A DNA stretch of 11,632 nt, from positions 1 through 11,632 of the forward strand of contig CAJMQA010000087.1 in assembly GCA_905215395.1 (NCBI GenBank), in the 5' to 3' direction. Below, piece by piece: positions 1-7,794 of the stretch (within the stretch, counting starts at the first letter, position 1; the number at the start of each line of letters is the position of its first letter). The position numbers and the translations under genes are program-made. Source of the stretch: an uncultured bacterium. GTDB lineage: Bacteria; Bacteroidota; Bacteroidia; Bacteroidales; Marinifilaceae. Below the pieces are notes generated by a model. That model saw nothing but the letters and a program-made list of their open reading frames with translations, had not been told where the DNA came from and did no database searches.

Positions 1-1100
1 TCACCCACGCCAGGAATACCGGGATTTTCCGGGTCCTCCAGCCAGGCGCCGGCACGCTGGAGAATCAGATTGATCTCGAGGATTTCGTTCCGTCCGATAG
101 CTGTACTCACTGCAGCCGTCCAGGCCACATCGGCAGGTTGGGCCAATCCGGTAGTTTTTCCCAGCGGAACATAGCCCGCCTGAGCCCTGCCGATCAATAC
201 GACGTCAAATTTCTCTGCGCTTATGCTTGTTGACCCTCCGGGCAGCATCCGGATATCTTTCCAGAGGGTGATCTTTTCGGACGGATTTAAAATTGTTCCT
301 CCTTCATATCCGCTGGCAGGCTCTGTGGTCAGGAACGGACTTTTGGTATAAAGCACATCGGTCTTCCCTCCCTTGCTCAAGGCTATTTCGGGGGTGATGG
401 CAGTTGTTGCGCGCCGGATACGGCAGCTAGCCGTATTGCCGGTAAAATCGACAAGATCGTTCCCATTCAGCGACTGATTAATACGAACCCTCAACATAGA
501 CACAGCCCGTTCAAGCGATGTTGTAATAGTAGCTGGCTCACCGTCAGCGATGATCACATTGGTTGTCTTACCTACAAAAATTTCTGCCGGTTCGCTGTAT
601 CCGACAGCACCTGCCTCCGCAGCTCCCTGAGGGGCAAACTCCGGATTCACCACCAGTTTCATCAGCAAAGCCGTGACAAGCTGACCGACACAACTGTTTT
701 CATTCCAGTCTGCCTTTATGGAAGCCTGCTGTGAATTGGCAATCACATATACCGTATACTTTTTCCCCGAGGCCGAAGTCTTGATATTTGTCAACGTAAA
801 TGTCTGCGACGAAATATCTCCTGCTGCCGGCAGTGAGAATATCTTACGGGCATCTTTCACTTTTCCGTCCTCTACGAACAGGATCATCAGGTCTTTGATG
901 TTCTTATTCCAGGCTGTTGTCGGCTTCGCCGTAGAAGAAGCAATGGCCTTTGTTTCCGTACTCTTCCCAAAACCTAATGTCACCCGCACTTCGCCCACAC
1001 TGTTCTCATCCGTGCCGTTTGCTGTTGTGTTGTCTTTGCTACAGGCAGTCATCCCGACCGCGACAAGGGCAGCGACCAATAATACATAAATTGTTCTCAT
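1..1100 (-). CDS. Second major-type fimbrillin (FimA/Mfa1-like lipoprotein), 3' end outside window
   Basis: Predicted structural subunit of a type V fimbria, exported as an outer-membrane lipoprotein. The frame runs open from ATG at 1098-1100 to the window edge (366 codons), so the C-terminus is missing. A signal peptide ends in the lipobox-like MTAC with Cys20, followed by SKDN, close to the X-K-(D/E)2-X surface-export signal. Residues 37-52 (EVRVTLGFGKSTETKA) match the first strand and presumed processing site of fimbrillins, with cleavage expected after Lys51. DLMILFVEDGKVKDAR at 70-85 and ERAVSMLRVRI at 198-207 are family-like. It aligns along its length with the fimbrillin at 6530-7684, including AEIF, LPGG and the late W, so the two are paralogues. 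It starts 24 nt after the preceding gene with no terminator between, so it is probably co-transcribed. Family assignment is firm; whether it is a stalk or accessory subunit is inference. Confidence 0.85.
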   Translation of the reverse strand, partial: MRTIYVLLVAALVAVGMTACSKDNTTANGTDENSVGEVRVTLGFGKSTETKAIASSTAKPTTAWNKNIKDLMILFVEDGKVKDARKIFSLPAAGDISSQTFTLTNIKTSASGKKYTVYVIANSQQASIKADWNENSCVGQLVTALLMKLVVNPEFAPQGAAEAGAVGYSEPAEIFVGKTTNVIIADGEPATITTSLERAVSMLRVRINQSLNGNDLVDFTGNTASCRIRRATTAITPEIALSKGGKTDVLYTKSPFLTTEPASGYEGGTILNPSEKITLWKDIRMLPGGSTSISAEKFDVVLIGRAQAGYVPLGKTTGLAQPADVAWTAAVSTAIGRNEILEINLILQRAGAWLEDPENPGIPGVG

Positions 1101-1124
1101 AGGGTTTATTTTTTATTTTAACTG

Positions 1125-2756
1125 TTAATTTTTTTTCCATAAAAACACCCGGATCATATTGCTCCTCCCGACCAGTTCCACAATCCTCGGGGTATATATC
1201 GTTCCTCCAGGCCGGACATGAATGAATATATTCTCATTGGCAGAATTCATAATTTCTCCGTAATAACGGGACACATCGTAAGTCGAGTTCGGTCCTAGTC
1301 CGCACCAATCCTCCTTGGTCCAGTTGTCTACCAACACCCTCCCGTTGGAACACTTGAATTTAAGGACATGGGAACTTTGTCCCCCGCTCAATCCGTCTTC
1401 CGTCTTCACTTTCACAACCTTACGCAAAGTACCAAAAATAAGGGTGGCTGTGTGATACCCATCCCTATCCACCGTCGTATTGCCTGTATTGGGGTTTCTT
1501 ACACAATACGACAGGACATATTTTCCGGGATCATTGAGATCAGATTTAAGCTCAAAATCATTTTGTCCCGTCCCATGTACCAGTTTCAATTCCGTATCCA
1601 CTACACTGGCATCCAGTGTTTTCGTAATAACAGTACATATAGGCTGGGAATAAGTTTGCCCGGTGTAGGATCGGTAAATCCAGGCCACCGACGCTTCCAG
1701 TCCCAGCTCATAAAAACCGTTCGTATAGATTTCTCTCATATCCTGCAAACCGTCCATATTCGGCATGATCTTTGCGGCCACATCGTTCAGGAAAGGGGAC
1801 TTTACAGCTTCTTCATAGGTTAAATGACCGGCATTCCGAATGTCTATCACATTCAGTTCATAGGATACATTGCGTTCTATATCCGCAAACGTACTCTCTG
1901 GAGTAGGCAGGGCAAAACGGTAGTATGAAAGAGTATTATTACCCTTGTAATATCCCGACAAAATCAGACTGAACCCCGGAGATTTCCAGTCTTCATCGCG
2001 CACCGAACAATGCTGTTCGTACACATACACAGGGGTGGTCCAGGCTCCGTTCAGCAACTTCATATCCGGCACATAATCCTCCGCACGGACGGACGGTCCG
2101 ACACTGGCTTTGGCCAGGTAACCGTAATTGCACATCTGTTTATATTCTACGCTGACCGGTCTGAACGTCTCTACAGGGACTGAAAAACGGACCCTGAACT
2201 TAGCAACATTTTTCTCGAGCTTGACTGTATTTCCCCCATTCACCTTTCTAAACTCTTCATACGACAATTTCGACAAGGTTATTTTTTGGGAACACATCCC
2301 GAAAGGAGCAGCCGGTAAATTTCCATCCGCATTCAAATTACTCACCCGGATATCCAAAAAGTCCTGTTGGGTCGAGGTATTTTCTTTCAATGAAACCAAT
2401 TTTCCCCGGCTATTGCCCACGACATAAAGGTAGTGTTCGGTTTCATCCTGGGTCATGGAAAAATCTATAACCCCGTTTACGTCTGCCGCAATCACCTTTT
2501 TAACCAGAATATTTTCGGCAGGCGTTCCCCCTCCTGCTTTTTTAAATATCAGCACGGCATAATCCTCAACCGTATTTTCAGTGGCAGCGGCGCGGGTACT
2601 AGCCTCTCCCTCCATATCCCGGGGTACACAGTGAAGGGTAAAGATTTCTTCCCTGCCTTCCGCCTGTGTCAGCTCGCCGCGCTGACATCCTACAACCAGC
2701 AGCAATAGCAGGCAGCCCCATCCACATTGGTATATATGTTCAAATCTCTTTTTCAT
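1125..2756 (-). CDS. Fimbrillin-like lipoprotein with extra C-terminal domain, probable minor or tip subunit
   Basis: Predicted secreted lipoprotein of 543 residues in the fimbrial operon. ATG at 2754-2756 was chosen because it gives a compact signal peptide (MKKR, then a Leu/Val-rich core, VVGC with Cys24). A GTG at 2766-2768 in the same frame would add four residues. STRAAAT at 53-59 looks like the Arg-Ala processing site of fimbrillins, followed by DYAVLIF, the usual second strand. Residues 180-192 (LEKNVAKFRVRFS) and 294-306 (ERNVSYELNVIDI) match conserved fimbrillin segments, so about 1-310 forms a fimbrillin fold. The remaining 230 residues are additional: a beta-rich stretch near 350-450 and an unrecognised C-terminus rich in Trp, Tyr and Asn. 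The gene begins 16 nt after the tip-like gene. Large fimbrillins with extra domains are often tip or minor subunits, but the exact role here is not shown. Confidence 0.8.
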   Translation of the reverse strand: MKKRFEHIYQCGWGCLLLLLVVGCQRGELTQAEGREEIFTLHCVPRDMEGEASTRAAATENTVEDYAVLIFKKAGGGTPAENILVKKVIAADVNGVIDFSMTQDETEHYLYVVGNSRGKLVSLKENTSTQQDFLDIRVSNLNADGNLPAAPFGMCSQKITLSKLSYEEFRKVNGGNTVKLEKNVAKFRVRFSVPVETFRPVSVEYKQMCNYGYLAKASVGPSVRAEDYVPDMKLLNGAWTTPVYVYEQHCSVRDEDWKSPGFSLILSGYYKGNNTLSYYRFALPTPESTFADIERNVSYELNVIDIRNAGHLTYEEAVKSPFLNDVAAKIMPNMDGLQDMREIYTNGFYELGLEASVAWIYRSYTGQTYSQPICTVITKTLDASVVDTELKLVHGTGQNDFELKSDLNDPGKYVLSYCVRNPNTGNTTVDRDGYHTATLIFGTLRKVVKVKTEDGLSGGQSSHVLKFKCSNGRVLVDNWTKEDWCGLGPNSTYDVSRYYGEIMNSANENIFIHVRPGGTIYTPRIVELVGRSNMIRVFLWKKN

Positions 2757-2772
2757 CGTATTTTTCACTTAT

Positions 2773-4866
2773 TTATTGCCATCTCTTCCTCACACAACGG
2801 ACATTTGCCCGCCCATTGCCAGGGACATGCGGCTGCGGATTTGCGGGCCCGACAGCCATACCATCAGACAACCAATAAAGTCCGGCATTGAAATTATTCG
2901 GTATTCCCTTGGTTCCTGCATACTGCAACGCATCAGCTGCTTCCTGGGAAGTAGGCAACCGCCATGTGCCTTTTCCGTCATCAGGAATAGAACTGCATAC
3001 CGTCTGGGCTAGGCTATAACTCACATCCTCCCTATTATCAGTATTATTCACTTCGAGATTGTAATATCTATCCAGTTTATCATCCTGCACACACAGAATT
3101 TTCGTAGTCACTTGACTTGAAGGTGTATAAAAAATGGTCTGTCCTCTACTTTCTGCTGTATAATAACTAGGATTAAGATTATTATTTAATGGGGGAAGGG
3201 GTGTTGTCTTATAATATCTCGACGTATATGAATTGGAATTACCAACTTCCACTATTTCATAGGCCCAAAACCTCGACTCTACTGGCATCTTGTTCGCTTC
3301 CATATAGAGCAGACCTTCCCGAATGGTCGACACCCGCCAGCATCCTTTCCCTGTCAGTGGATCGTTCTCCGTACCCTCATAATAAGAGGCACAGCCCGTG
3401 TTCCCATTCTTGGAATATTCCTCGAGCATGCGATCCTGTGTCAGCAGAGTTCCCATGAAATCAAAATTTACAGCCGGTGTATACCCCATCGCTTCGCTCC
3501 AGGTCAGTCCGGTTAAGATACTTGAAGCAAAGCGTGTTTTCTGGCTATTGATAACCAATGTTCTCTCGATGTTATTAGCACGCATTTTTATGTGAACACT
3601 GAAAACCTTTCCCACCTGCCAGTTCCCCAACTGCAATTCCAAACGGCCGCTTTTATGGGTATTGTCATCCCATAGTGTCCGGACGACAAATTCATTCGGG
3701 GCTACCGTATCCCCTGAGTCAAACCGGGGCTTATCGATCCACACCTGTCCCGGCCCCTCGGCGCGGAAATTAACATAACGCGGCAGCCGGAATGAGCGGA
3801 AATTGTCCAGCTGTTCTACTTGCAAAAAGAATCCGTAGGCATCGCCAACCTCTGAACTTACAGACTGTTCCTCCCAGTCGCCCACCACCTTTTTGTCCAC
3901 TTTCCAGTCATCGATCTGGATACCCATTCCGGTAACAGCCGTAAACCTGAATTTATATACCTTGTTCCGGTCAACTTTATTGTCAGAGCCCCCTGACATG
4001 GAATTTCCCACCGGAAACCGATATTCGGAACTTCCCAGTCTGCTTCCCTCCCGATACCTGTCGGCCTGAATGACCAGCATCATTACCCGGTCACCTGCCG
4101 GCCAGTATTCGGGAACCACCAACTCGGCAGTATCCCGGAAAAGAGCTCCAACCGAGTGTGACGGTAAATTAAGGTCGCACTCAGCATACACGGCACCGTC
4201 ATATGTCCGGGGAAGCAGAAAACTGTATGCCGGCACTTCCGTCAGTTTTGCCCCGGTAAATTTCAACTCAATTCCGTCGGCCGTAGAGGGAGTAAGGTCA
4301 AACTCTACCTTCACTTTTGCTGCCGTATACTCACTGGTGGTGAGCCCTTTCTTGCTAATGTCAACGCCGTCTCCGTCCAATATCACCCCCGACCCGTCGT
4401 TACGGGCATATATATTGTGATAATAGTGGTAACGCTGGACGGTATTAACCTCCGGAGACAGGTTCTCGTTGATCTTCACTTGCTGTAATTGCTCCAGCGT
4501 TCTGATATTTTCCAGACTCTTCTCCTCATTGATAATCGTATAAATATCCTGGTATTTTGCCCCCTGAAGCGGGATTTTTCCTGACGTACCCGTAAACACC
4601 TTATTGGAAACAAAGGTCTTGGGTCCTGTGTCATTCTCACCGGCAAATACGATCACCCGCACTTTATCGGTGGTACCTGCCAATGGCTTTACATCAGAAT
4701 TATACATCAGAAACATCCCTCCTTCCGACGGGTCCGGCTCTGTACCGATCTCCTGCTGGCAAGCCGTCAAAAGGCAAAGACACAAACACATGGTCCCCCA
4801 TATCTGTTTTTTCCTGTTTTGTATCATATTTTTCCGTTTACCTGTTTTCATATTGCAGTTATTCAT
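2773..4866 (-). CDS. Large fimbrial tip-like lipoprotein with two C-terminal WRxxT (Fib_succ_major/DUF1566-like) modules
   Basis: A 697-residue predicted surface lipoprotein, probably the tip or adhesive subunit. The signal peptide ends at LLTAC, Cys36. The start at 4864-4866 overlaps the previous stop as TAATG, typical of translational coupling. In-frame Met6 and Met14 are alternatives, and Met14 would give a more usual signal peptide length. Residues 66-75 (TDKVRVIVFA) and 298-310 (VDRNKVYKFRFTA) are fimbrillin-like, so the first 320 or so residues form the pilin part. A beta-rich stretch follows at about 340-445. The C-terminal third holds two similar modules: TWSEA at 455, GCWRVSTIRE at 508-517 and FWAYE at 533, then YSLA at 617, GTWRLPTSQE at 633-642, YWLSD at 664 and a terminal RCVRK. 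W-R-L-P-T followed by Y/F-W and R-C-V is characteristic of Fib_succ_major/DUF1566-type domains with a lectin-like fold. Ligand binding is inference. Confidence 0.8.
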   Translation of the reverse strand: MNNCNMKTGKRKNMIQNRKKQIWGTMCLCLCLLTACQQEIGTEPDPSEGGMFLMYNSDVKPLAGTTDKVRVIVFAGENDTGPKTFVSNKVFTGTSGKIPLQGAKYQDIYTIINEEKSLENIRTLEQLQQVKINENLSPEVNTVQRYHYYHNIYARNDGSGVILDGDGVDISKKGLTTSEYTAAKVKVEFDLTPSTADGIELKFTGAKLTEVPAYSFLLPRTYDGAVYAECDLNLPSHSVGALFRDTAELVVPEYWPAGDRVMMLVIQADRYREGSRLGSSEYRFPVGNSMSGGSDNKVDRNKVYKFRFTAVTGMGIQIDDWKVDKKVVGDWEEQSVSSEVGDAYGFFLQVEQLDNFRSFRLPRYVNFRAEGPGQVWIDKPRFDSGDTVAPNEFVVRTLWDDNTHKSGRLELQLGNWQVGKVFSVHIKMRANNIERTLVINSQKTRFASSILTGLTWSEAMGYTPAVNFDFMGTLLTQDRMLEEYSKNGNTGCASYYEGTENDPLTGKGCWRVSTIREGLLYMEANKMPVESRFWAYEIVEVGNSNSYTSRYYKTTPLPPLNNNLNPSYYTAESRGQTIFYTPSSQVTTKILCVQDDKLDRYYNLEVNNTDNREDVSYSLAQTVCSSIPDDGKGTWRLPTSQEAADALQYAGTKGIPNNFNAGLYWLSDGMAVGPANPQPHVPGNGRANVRCVRKRWQ

Positions 4867-5894
4867 TAATGCAGATTAGGATCACCAGACACCACCTCCT
4901 CCCAGACAGGCAGCATTGAAAAATCACAGGAAAGTGACAAATCAAGGGAAGTCAGTTTCAGCTTCACCCGCATAATTTGATTACATCGGGCAGGCATCGG
5001 CAGCTCTTTGGTCTGATTCATCATCACTTCTCCCTGCCCATTCGTAATAAAAACCCTCACCGACATCCTGGGGACAACAATATCCTGCGGATTGGGATTC
5101 AGGCTTCCGTCCGGATTCAGGAAATCCGTGCCCCGGTGGGCAGGAATAATATAAGCCAGGGTATCGCTCGCAAAGCCACCTCCCGGCAGGGCTTTAAATT
5201 TCAAAGTACCCACCAAGGGGGTTGACAGAGCGTCCGGACTGTTTTTTGAGGGCATAAGATGCCCTTCCCAATCGATTTTCGACGGCACGCCTATCAGTTC
5301 GATCTTTTGTGTTCCGCTCAGGTCAATGTTGCTGGCTTTCTCGACAAAGAACTCTACTTTGGCTACGTTCCGCGCCATTGTCACATTATCAATGCTTACA
5401 GTCTGGTCTGCATTGACCGTCGGCAAAGCTGCCTTCCCGAAAAGGAATTCAGCTGCCGGCGTACTTTTCCCGTTTTTATCCAATGCAGGCGTGTACTCAT
5501 ACATCAGCTGCCCGGCCATTGGCTGCCCGGCAACCGGATTGTGTATTTGGGTTGTTTTCCCCTGTGGGGACAATAAGGTCAGGTTCCAGTCGCCCGTCCT
5601 GATCTGCGAGGTCAGGCTGTTTACCAAACGCTCGATATTGTATATTTCATAACTGAATTTACCATCATACACTCCTCCCCGGTAAGAGACGAGCATACGG
5701 ATGTCCTGAATGGGATCGACAGCAAAGGACGAAGACGCTCCTTTTGCCTCCAGCTTCAGCAGGCCATTCGAATCGGTAGTCCCTTCCTGGTAATAATCTG
5801 TACTACAGCCAGCCATTCCGGAAAGTAGCACGATGCCCCACACAATGCCTGCGATGCGCCCCTTCAAAAGATGTCGTATAAAATTCAGTTCCAT
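4866..5894 (-). CDS. FimB/Mfa2-like fimbrial anchor or minor subunit lipoprotein
   Basis: Predicted outer-membrane lipoprotein of 342 residues. ATG at 5892-5894 is preferred: it lies 10 nt after the PepSY-like gene's stop and gives a signal peptide with Cys30 (SGMAGC). An in-frame ATG at 5919-5921 would overlap that gene by 17 nt. Family-like features are TGDWNLTLLSP near 100, ARNVAKVEFFVE in the middle, IPAHRGTDF near 255, and CNQIMRVKLKLTS near the C-terminus, the usual R/C-N-x-x-Y/M strand of the second pilin domain. The segment after the lipid anchor has no Arg-Ala processing site, only Lys51. FimB/Mfa2 anchors keep their N-terminal strand and stay membrane bound, so an anchor role fits. 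It comes ahead of the tip-like gene and overlaps it as TAATG. A stalk or adaptor minor subunit is the alternative. Confidence 0.75.
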   Translation of the reverse strand: MELNFIRHLLKGRIAGIVWGIVLLSGMAGCSTDYYQEGTTDSNGLLKLEAKGASSSFAVDPIQDIRMLVSYRGGVYDGKFSYEIYNIERLVNSLTSQIRTGDWNLTLLSPQGKTTQIHNPVAGQPMAGQLMYEYTPALDKNGKSTPAAEFLFGKAALPTVNADQTVSIDNVTMARNVAKVEFFVEKASNIDLSGTQKIELIGVPSKIDWEGHLMPSKNSPDALSTPLVGTLKFKALPGGGFASDTLAYIIPAHRGTDFLNPDGSLNPNPQDIVVPRMSVRVFITNGQGEVMMNQTKELPMPARCNQIMRVKLKLTSLDLSLSCDFSMLPVWEEVVSGDPNLH

Positions 5895-5904
5895 AATTTC
5901 CACT

Positions 5905-6438
5905 TTAGTATCCGATTGCATGTTCCGGCAATCGTTGATATGATATCTGACAGTCTACTGTCCGTGTCGCGTCATCGGCGACACTGAGGAGATTCCCCTC
6001 CCCGTCGAAAAATAATTCCCCGTCGGTTTTTCCGAATACAAAAAGCGTGTATCCGTCGTCCGTCCTTTCAAATCCGGACACATAGGTTGCCGGAAAATTC
6101 CGGGCGACCGTATTCAGTATGCTTTCCGGCATCCGCTGGCGGATCAGTTCCGGCAGCTGGGTGAAATAATATTTAGCTTTAATCAACTCCCCCTCTTCGT
6201 CAAACCAAACCTCCCCGTTGTGGAAAACAGCATAATAGTTCTTCCGGTAACGGTAAAAGTCGGGCACTGCTCCCATTCCATGACACAGTCCGCTCAGCAG
6301 CTCCAGTGCCCGGTTCGGTAAAGCCTGTTCCTGAATCCGGTGTCCTTTCGCCATTTTTTTATACAGCAAAGAACCCGTTACCATACAACTGCTACACAAG
6401 AGTATCATTACGAATATGATTATACTGATATCTTTCAT
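5905..6438 (-). CDS. PepSY-like (DUF2874-type) small exported protein in the fimbrial operon
   Basis: A 177-residue protein, not a fimbrillin. It begins with a short hydrophobic segment (residues 4-15) followed by CSSC. Cys18 could be lipidated, but the box has Cys at -3, so a cleaved or anchoring signal is also possible. The core shows a two-fold repeat: NGEVWFDEEGELI at 74-86 and DGELFFDGEGNLL at 139-151. Between them, LPELI at 95-99 is followed by an amphipathic helix. This strand-G-strand, LPxxI, helix pattern is that of the PepSY-like family common in Bacteroidetes periplasms. PepSY domains are linked to protease inhibition or propeptide function, but no activity is proven for this branch. 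It lies 91 nt after the major fimbrillin, across a stem-loop, and 10 nt before the Mfa2-like gene. A role in pilin processing or as a chaperone is inference. Confidence 0.65.
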   Translation of the reverse strand: MKDISIIIFVMILLCSSCMVTGSLLYKKMAKGHRIQEQALPNRALELLSGLCHGMGAVPDFYRYRKNYYAVFHNGEVWFDEEGELIKAKYYFTQLPELIRQRMPESILNTVARNFPATYVSGFERTDDGYTLFVFGKTDGELFFDGEGNLLSVADDATRTVDCQISYQRLPEHAIGY

Positions 6439-6466
6439 TTACAACACGATAAATAAAACAATTAAG

Positions 6467-6520
6467 AGGAGCAGGCCCTCTGTCTATGTGCACCACACAA
6501 TCAGACACAGGGACCTGCCT
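6467..6520 (-). terminator. Attenuator-like stem-loop after the first major fimbrillin gene
   Basis: In the only gap of the fimbrial block, CAGG-CCC-T-TGTCT-type arms at 6472-6485 and 6503-6517 pair with one bulge and one mismatch, and an outer AGG/CCT pair extends the stem. The loop is about 17 nt. On the minus strand the stem is followed by CTCTTAATTGTTTTATTT, moderately U-rich. It begins about 10 nt past the fimbrillin stop. It would let most transcripts end after the abundant subunit while some read into the minor subunit genes. Protection of the upstream mRNA 3' end is an equally good reading. Confidence 0.6.
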
Positions 6521-6529
6521 GAATAAGTA

Positions 6530-7684
6530 TTAAACCTGAATTTCTGCGCTCTCTACACTTCCCCAGTCTGCCATATCCACTTTGATACTAAGCGAACCGA
6601 AATTTCCAGGTGCCGGTGGAGTTTCCACACCCTGGGAATTCACAGTCACCGTAAGCACCACAATGCCGTTTGCAATAGCCTTCACATCAAATGCTCCACT
6701 CCAGTATACAGGTTTACCTGCTGCAAGTTTAGTTCCGTCAGGCAACGTATACTCCTCAGTGGTAATTCCTTTGATCACCACTTCAAATTTATCGGCGCTC
6801 GTACTTCCTCCTCCGGGAAGGCTCAGAATATCCTGATAATATTTGATCCCAGTTGCTGCATTCAATATAGGGTCAGTACCACTATAATCAGTACCAGCCG
6901 GTTCCGTACCCAGGAAAGGTTTAGGTACAAAGATTCCGATCTTCGGGCCGTGTCCGGAAGCAGTACCGTCTAATTTCAGCTTCGGATTTGCTTTCCGGAG
7001 GTATACCAAAGCTTTAGGGTCTGTAAAACTGATTTTAGTATCATTAGCCTCTATAGGTTTCAGACGTACCCGGATCAATGAAACAGCCCGGGTTAAATGC
7101 AGGGCATCAGCGATAGTAGTTGTCTGGTCAGCCGTAATGTTTACACCAGCTTTGTGAGCCAAAAAGATTTCGGCTGGCTGTTTGTACTTTGTTTCACCGG
7201 CAAACTCTTCCGGGGCAGTAGCTGCTGCTGTCACCAATTCCAGATATAATTTAGAGAACGTCTGGTTTTTTACGGTTGCAGGCGTCCAGGAGCCTCCGGT
7301 TTCATTCTTACGCAGGATACCGGCAGTCTCGCCGGAATTGGCAACAATATAGATGTCACCGGCAGTCATCACGGGCACCTTATCAAACGTTAAGGTCTGT
7401 TCCGACAAGTCCGCCTGGGCCGGAACCGCAATTGTGCGTGCATCCAGCACTTTGTCATTGGATACAAACAGAATCATCAGATCCTTTACGCTCTTCGTCC
7501 AAGATGTAGCCGGTCTTTTGGTTCCACCTACAGGAGCTTTAGTCTCGGTAGCTTTATCGAATCCGAAGGCGATTTTTACCTCGCCCGTACCCTGATCCTG
7601 GGGGGTAGCATCATCTTTATTACAAGCCGCCAGACCCAGTAAAATGAAAGGGATCATTCCCCACAAACGCAATTGCTTTTTCAT
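6530..7684 (-). CDS. Major fimbrillin-like subunit (FimA/Mfa1-type lipoprotein), first gene of the fimbrial operon
   Basis: Predicted main structural subunit of a type V fimbria, 384 residues, close to the usual length of FimA-type stalk pilins. The signal peptide ends at LGLAAC with Cys21. The next residues, NKDDA, fit the X-K-(D/E)2-X surface lipoprotein export signal described in Capnocytophaga. EVKIAFGFDKATETKA (35-50) gives the first strand and the presumed maturation site after Lys49, where Porphyromonas gingivalis FimA has Arg. DLMILFVSNDKVLDAR follows, then TRAVSLIRVRLKP in the middle and a C-terminal strand (SLSIKVDMADW) that could serve as donor strand. It is the first and best separated gene of the cluster, behind a TATCTTTG promoter and just downstream of the AraC gene, with a stem-loop after it. 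This suggests it is made in excess over the other subunits. Paralogous to the gene at 1-1100. Confidence 0.88.
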   Translation of the reverse strand: MKKQLRLWGMIPFILLGLAACNKDDATPQDQGTGEVKIAFGFDKATETKAPVGGTKRPATSWTKSVKDLMILFVSNDKVLDARTIAVPAQADLSEQTLTFDKVPVMTAGDIYIVANSGETAGILRKNETGGSWTPATVKNQTFSKLYLELVTAAATAPEEFAGETKYKQPAEIFLAHKAGVNITADQTTTIADALHLTRAVSLIRVRLKPIEANDTKISFTDPKALVYLRKANPKLKLDGTASGHGPKIGIFVPKPFLGTEPAGTDYSGTDPILNAATGIKYYQDILSLPGGGSTSADKFEVVIKGITTEEYTLPDGTKLAAGKPVYWSGAFDVKAIANGIVVLTVTVNSQGVETPPAPGNFGSLSIKVDMADWGSVESAEIQV

Positions 7685-7794
7685 AATTACAATTTTAAAT
7701 TAAAAACATTGATTATAATATACATTTCTGTAAAGAGTATCACACATGCTAAAATATTTATAAACACAGTTAAAAAACATTTTATTTACAACTG

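Noticed and set aside
718..1089. Plus-strand open frame of 123 codons at the left edge
   Set aside because: Antisense to the N-terminal half of the second fimbrillin, whose paralogue confirms the minus-strand reading.
1368..1823. Plus-strand open frame of 151 codons inside the 543-residue fimbrillin gene
   Set aside because: Antisense to a gene with clear lipoprotein signal and family motifs; no recognisable domain of its own.
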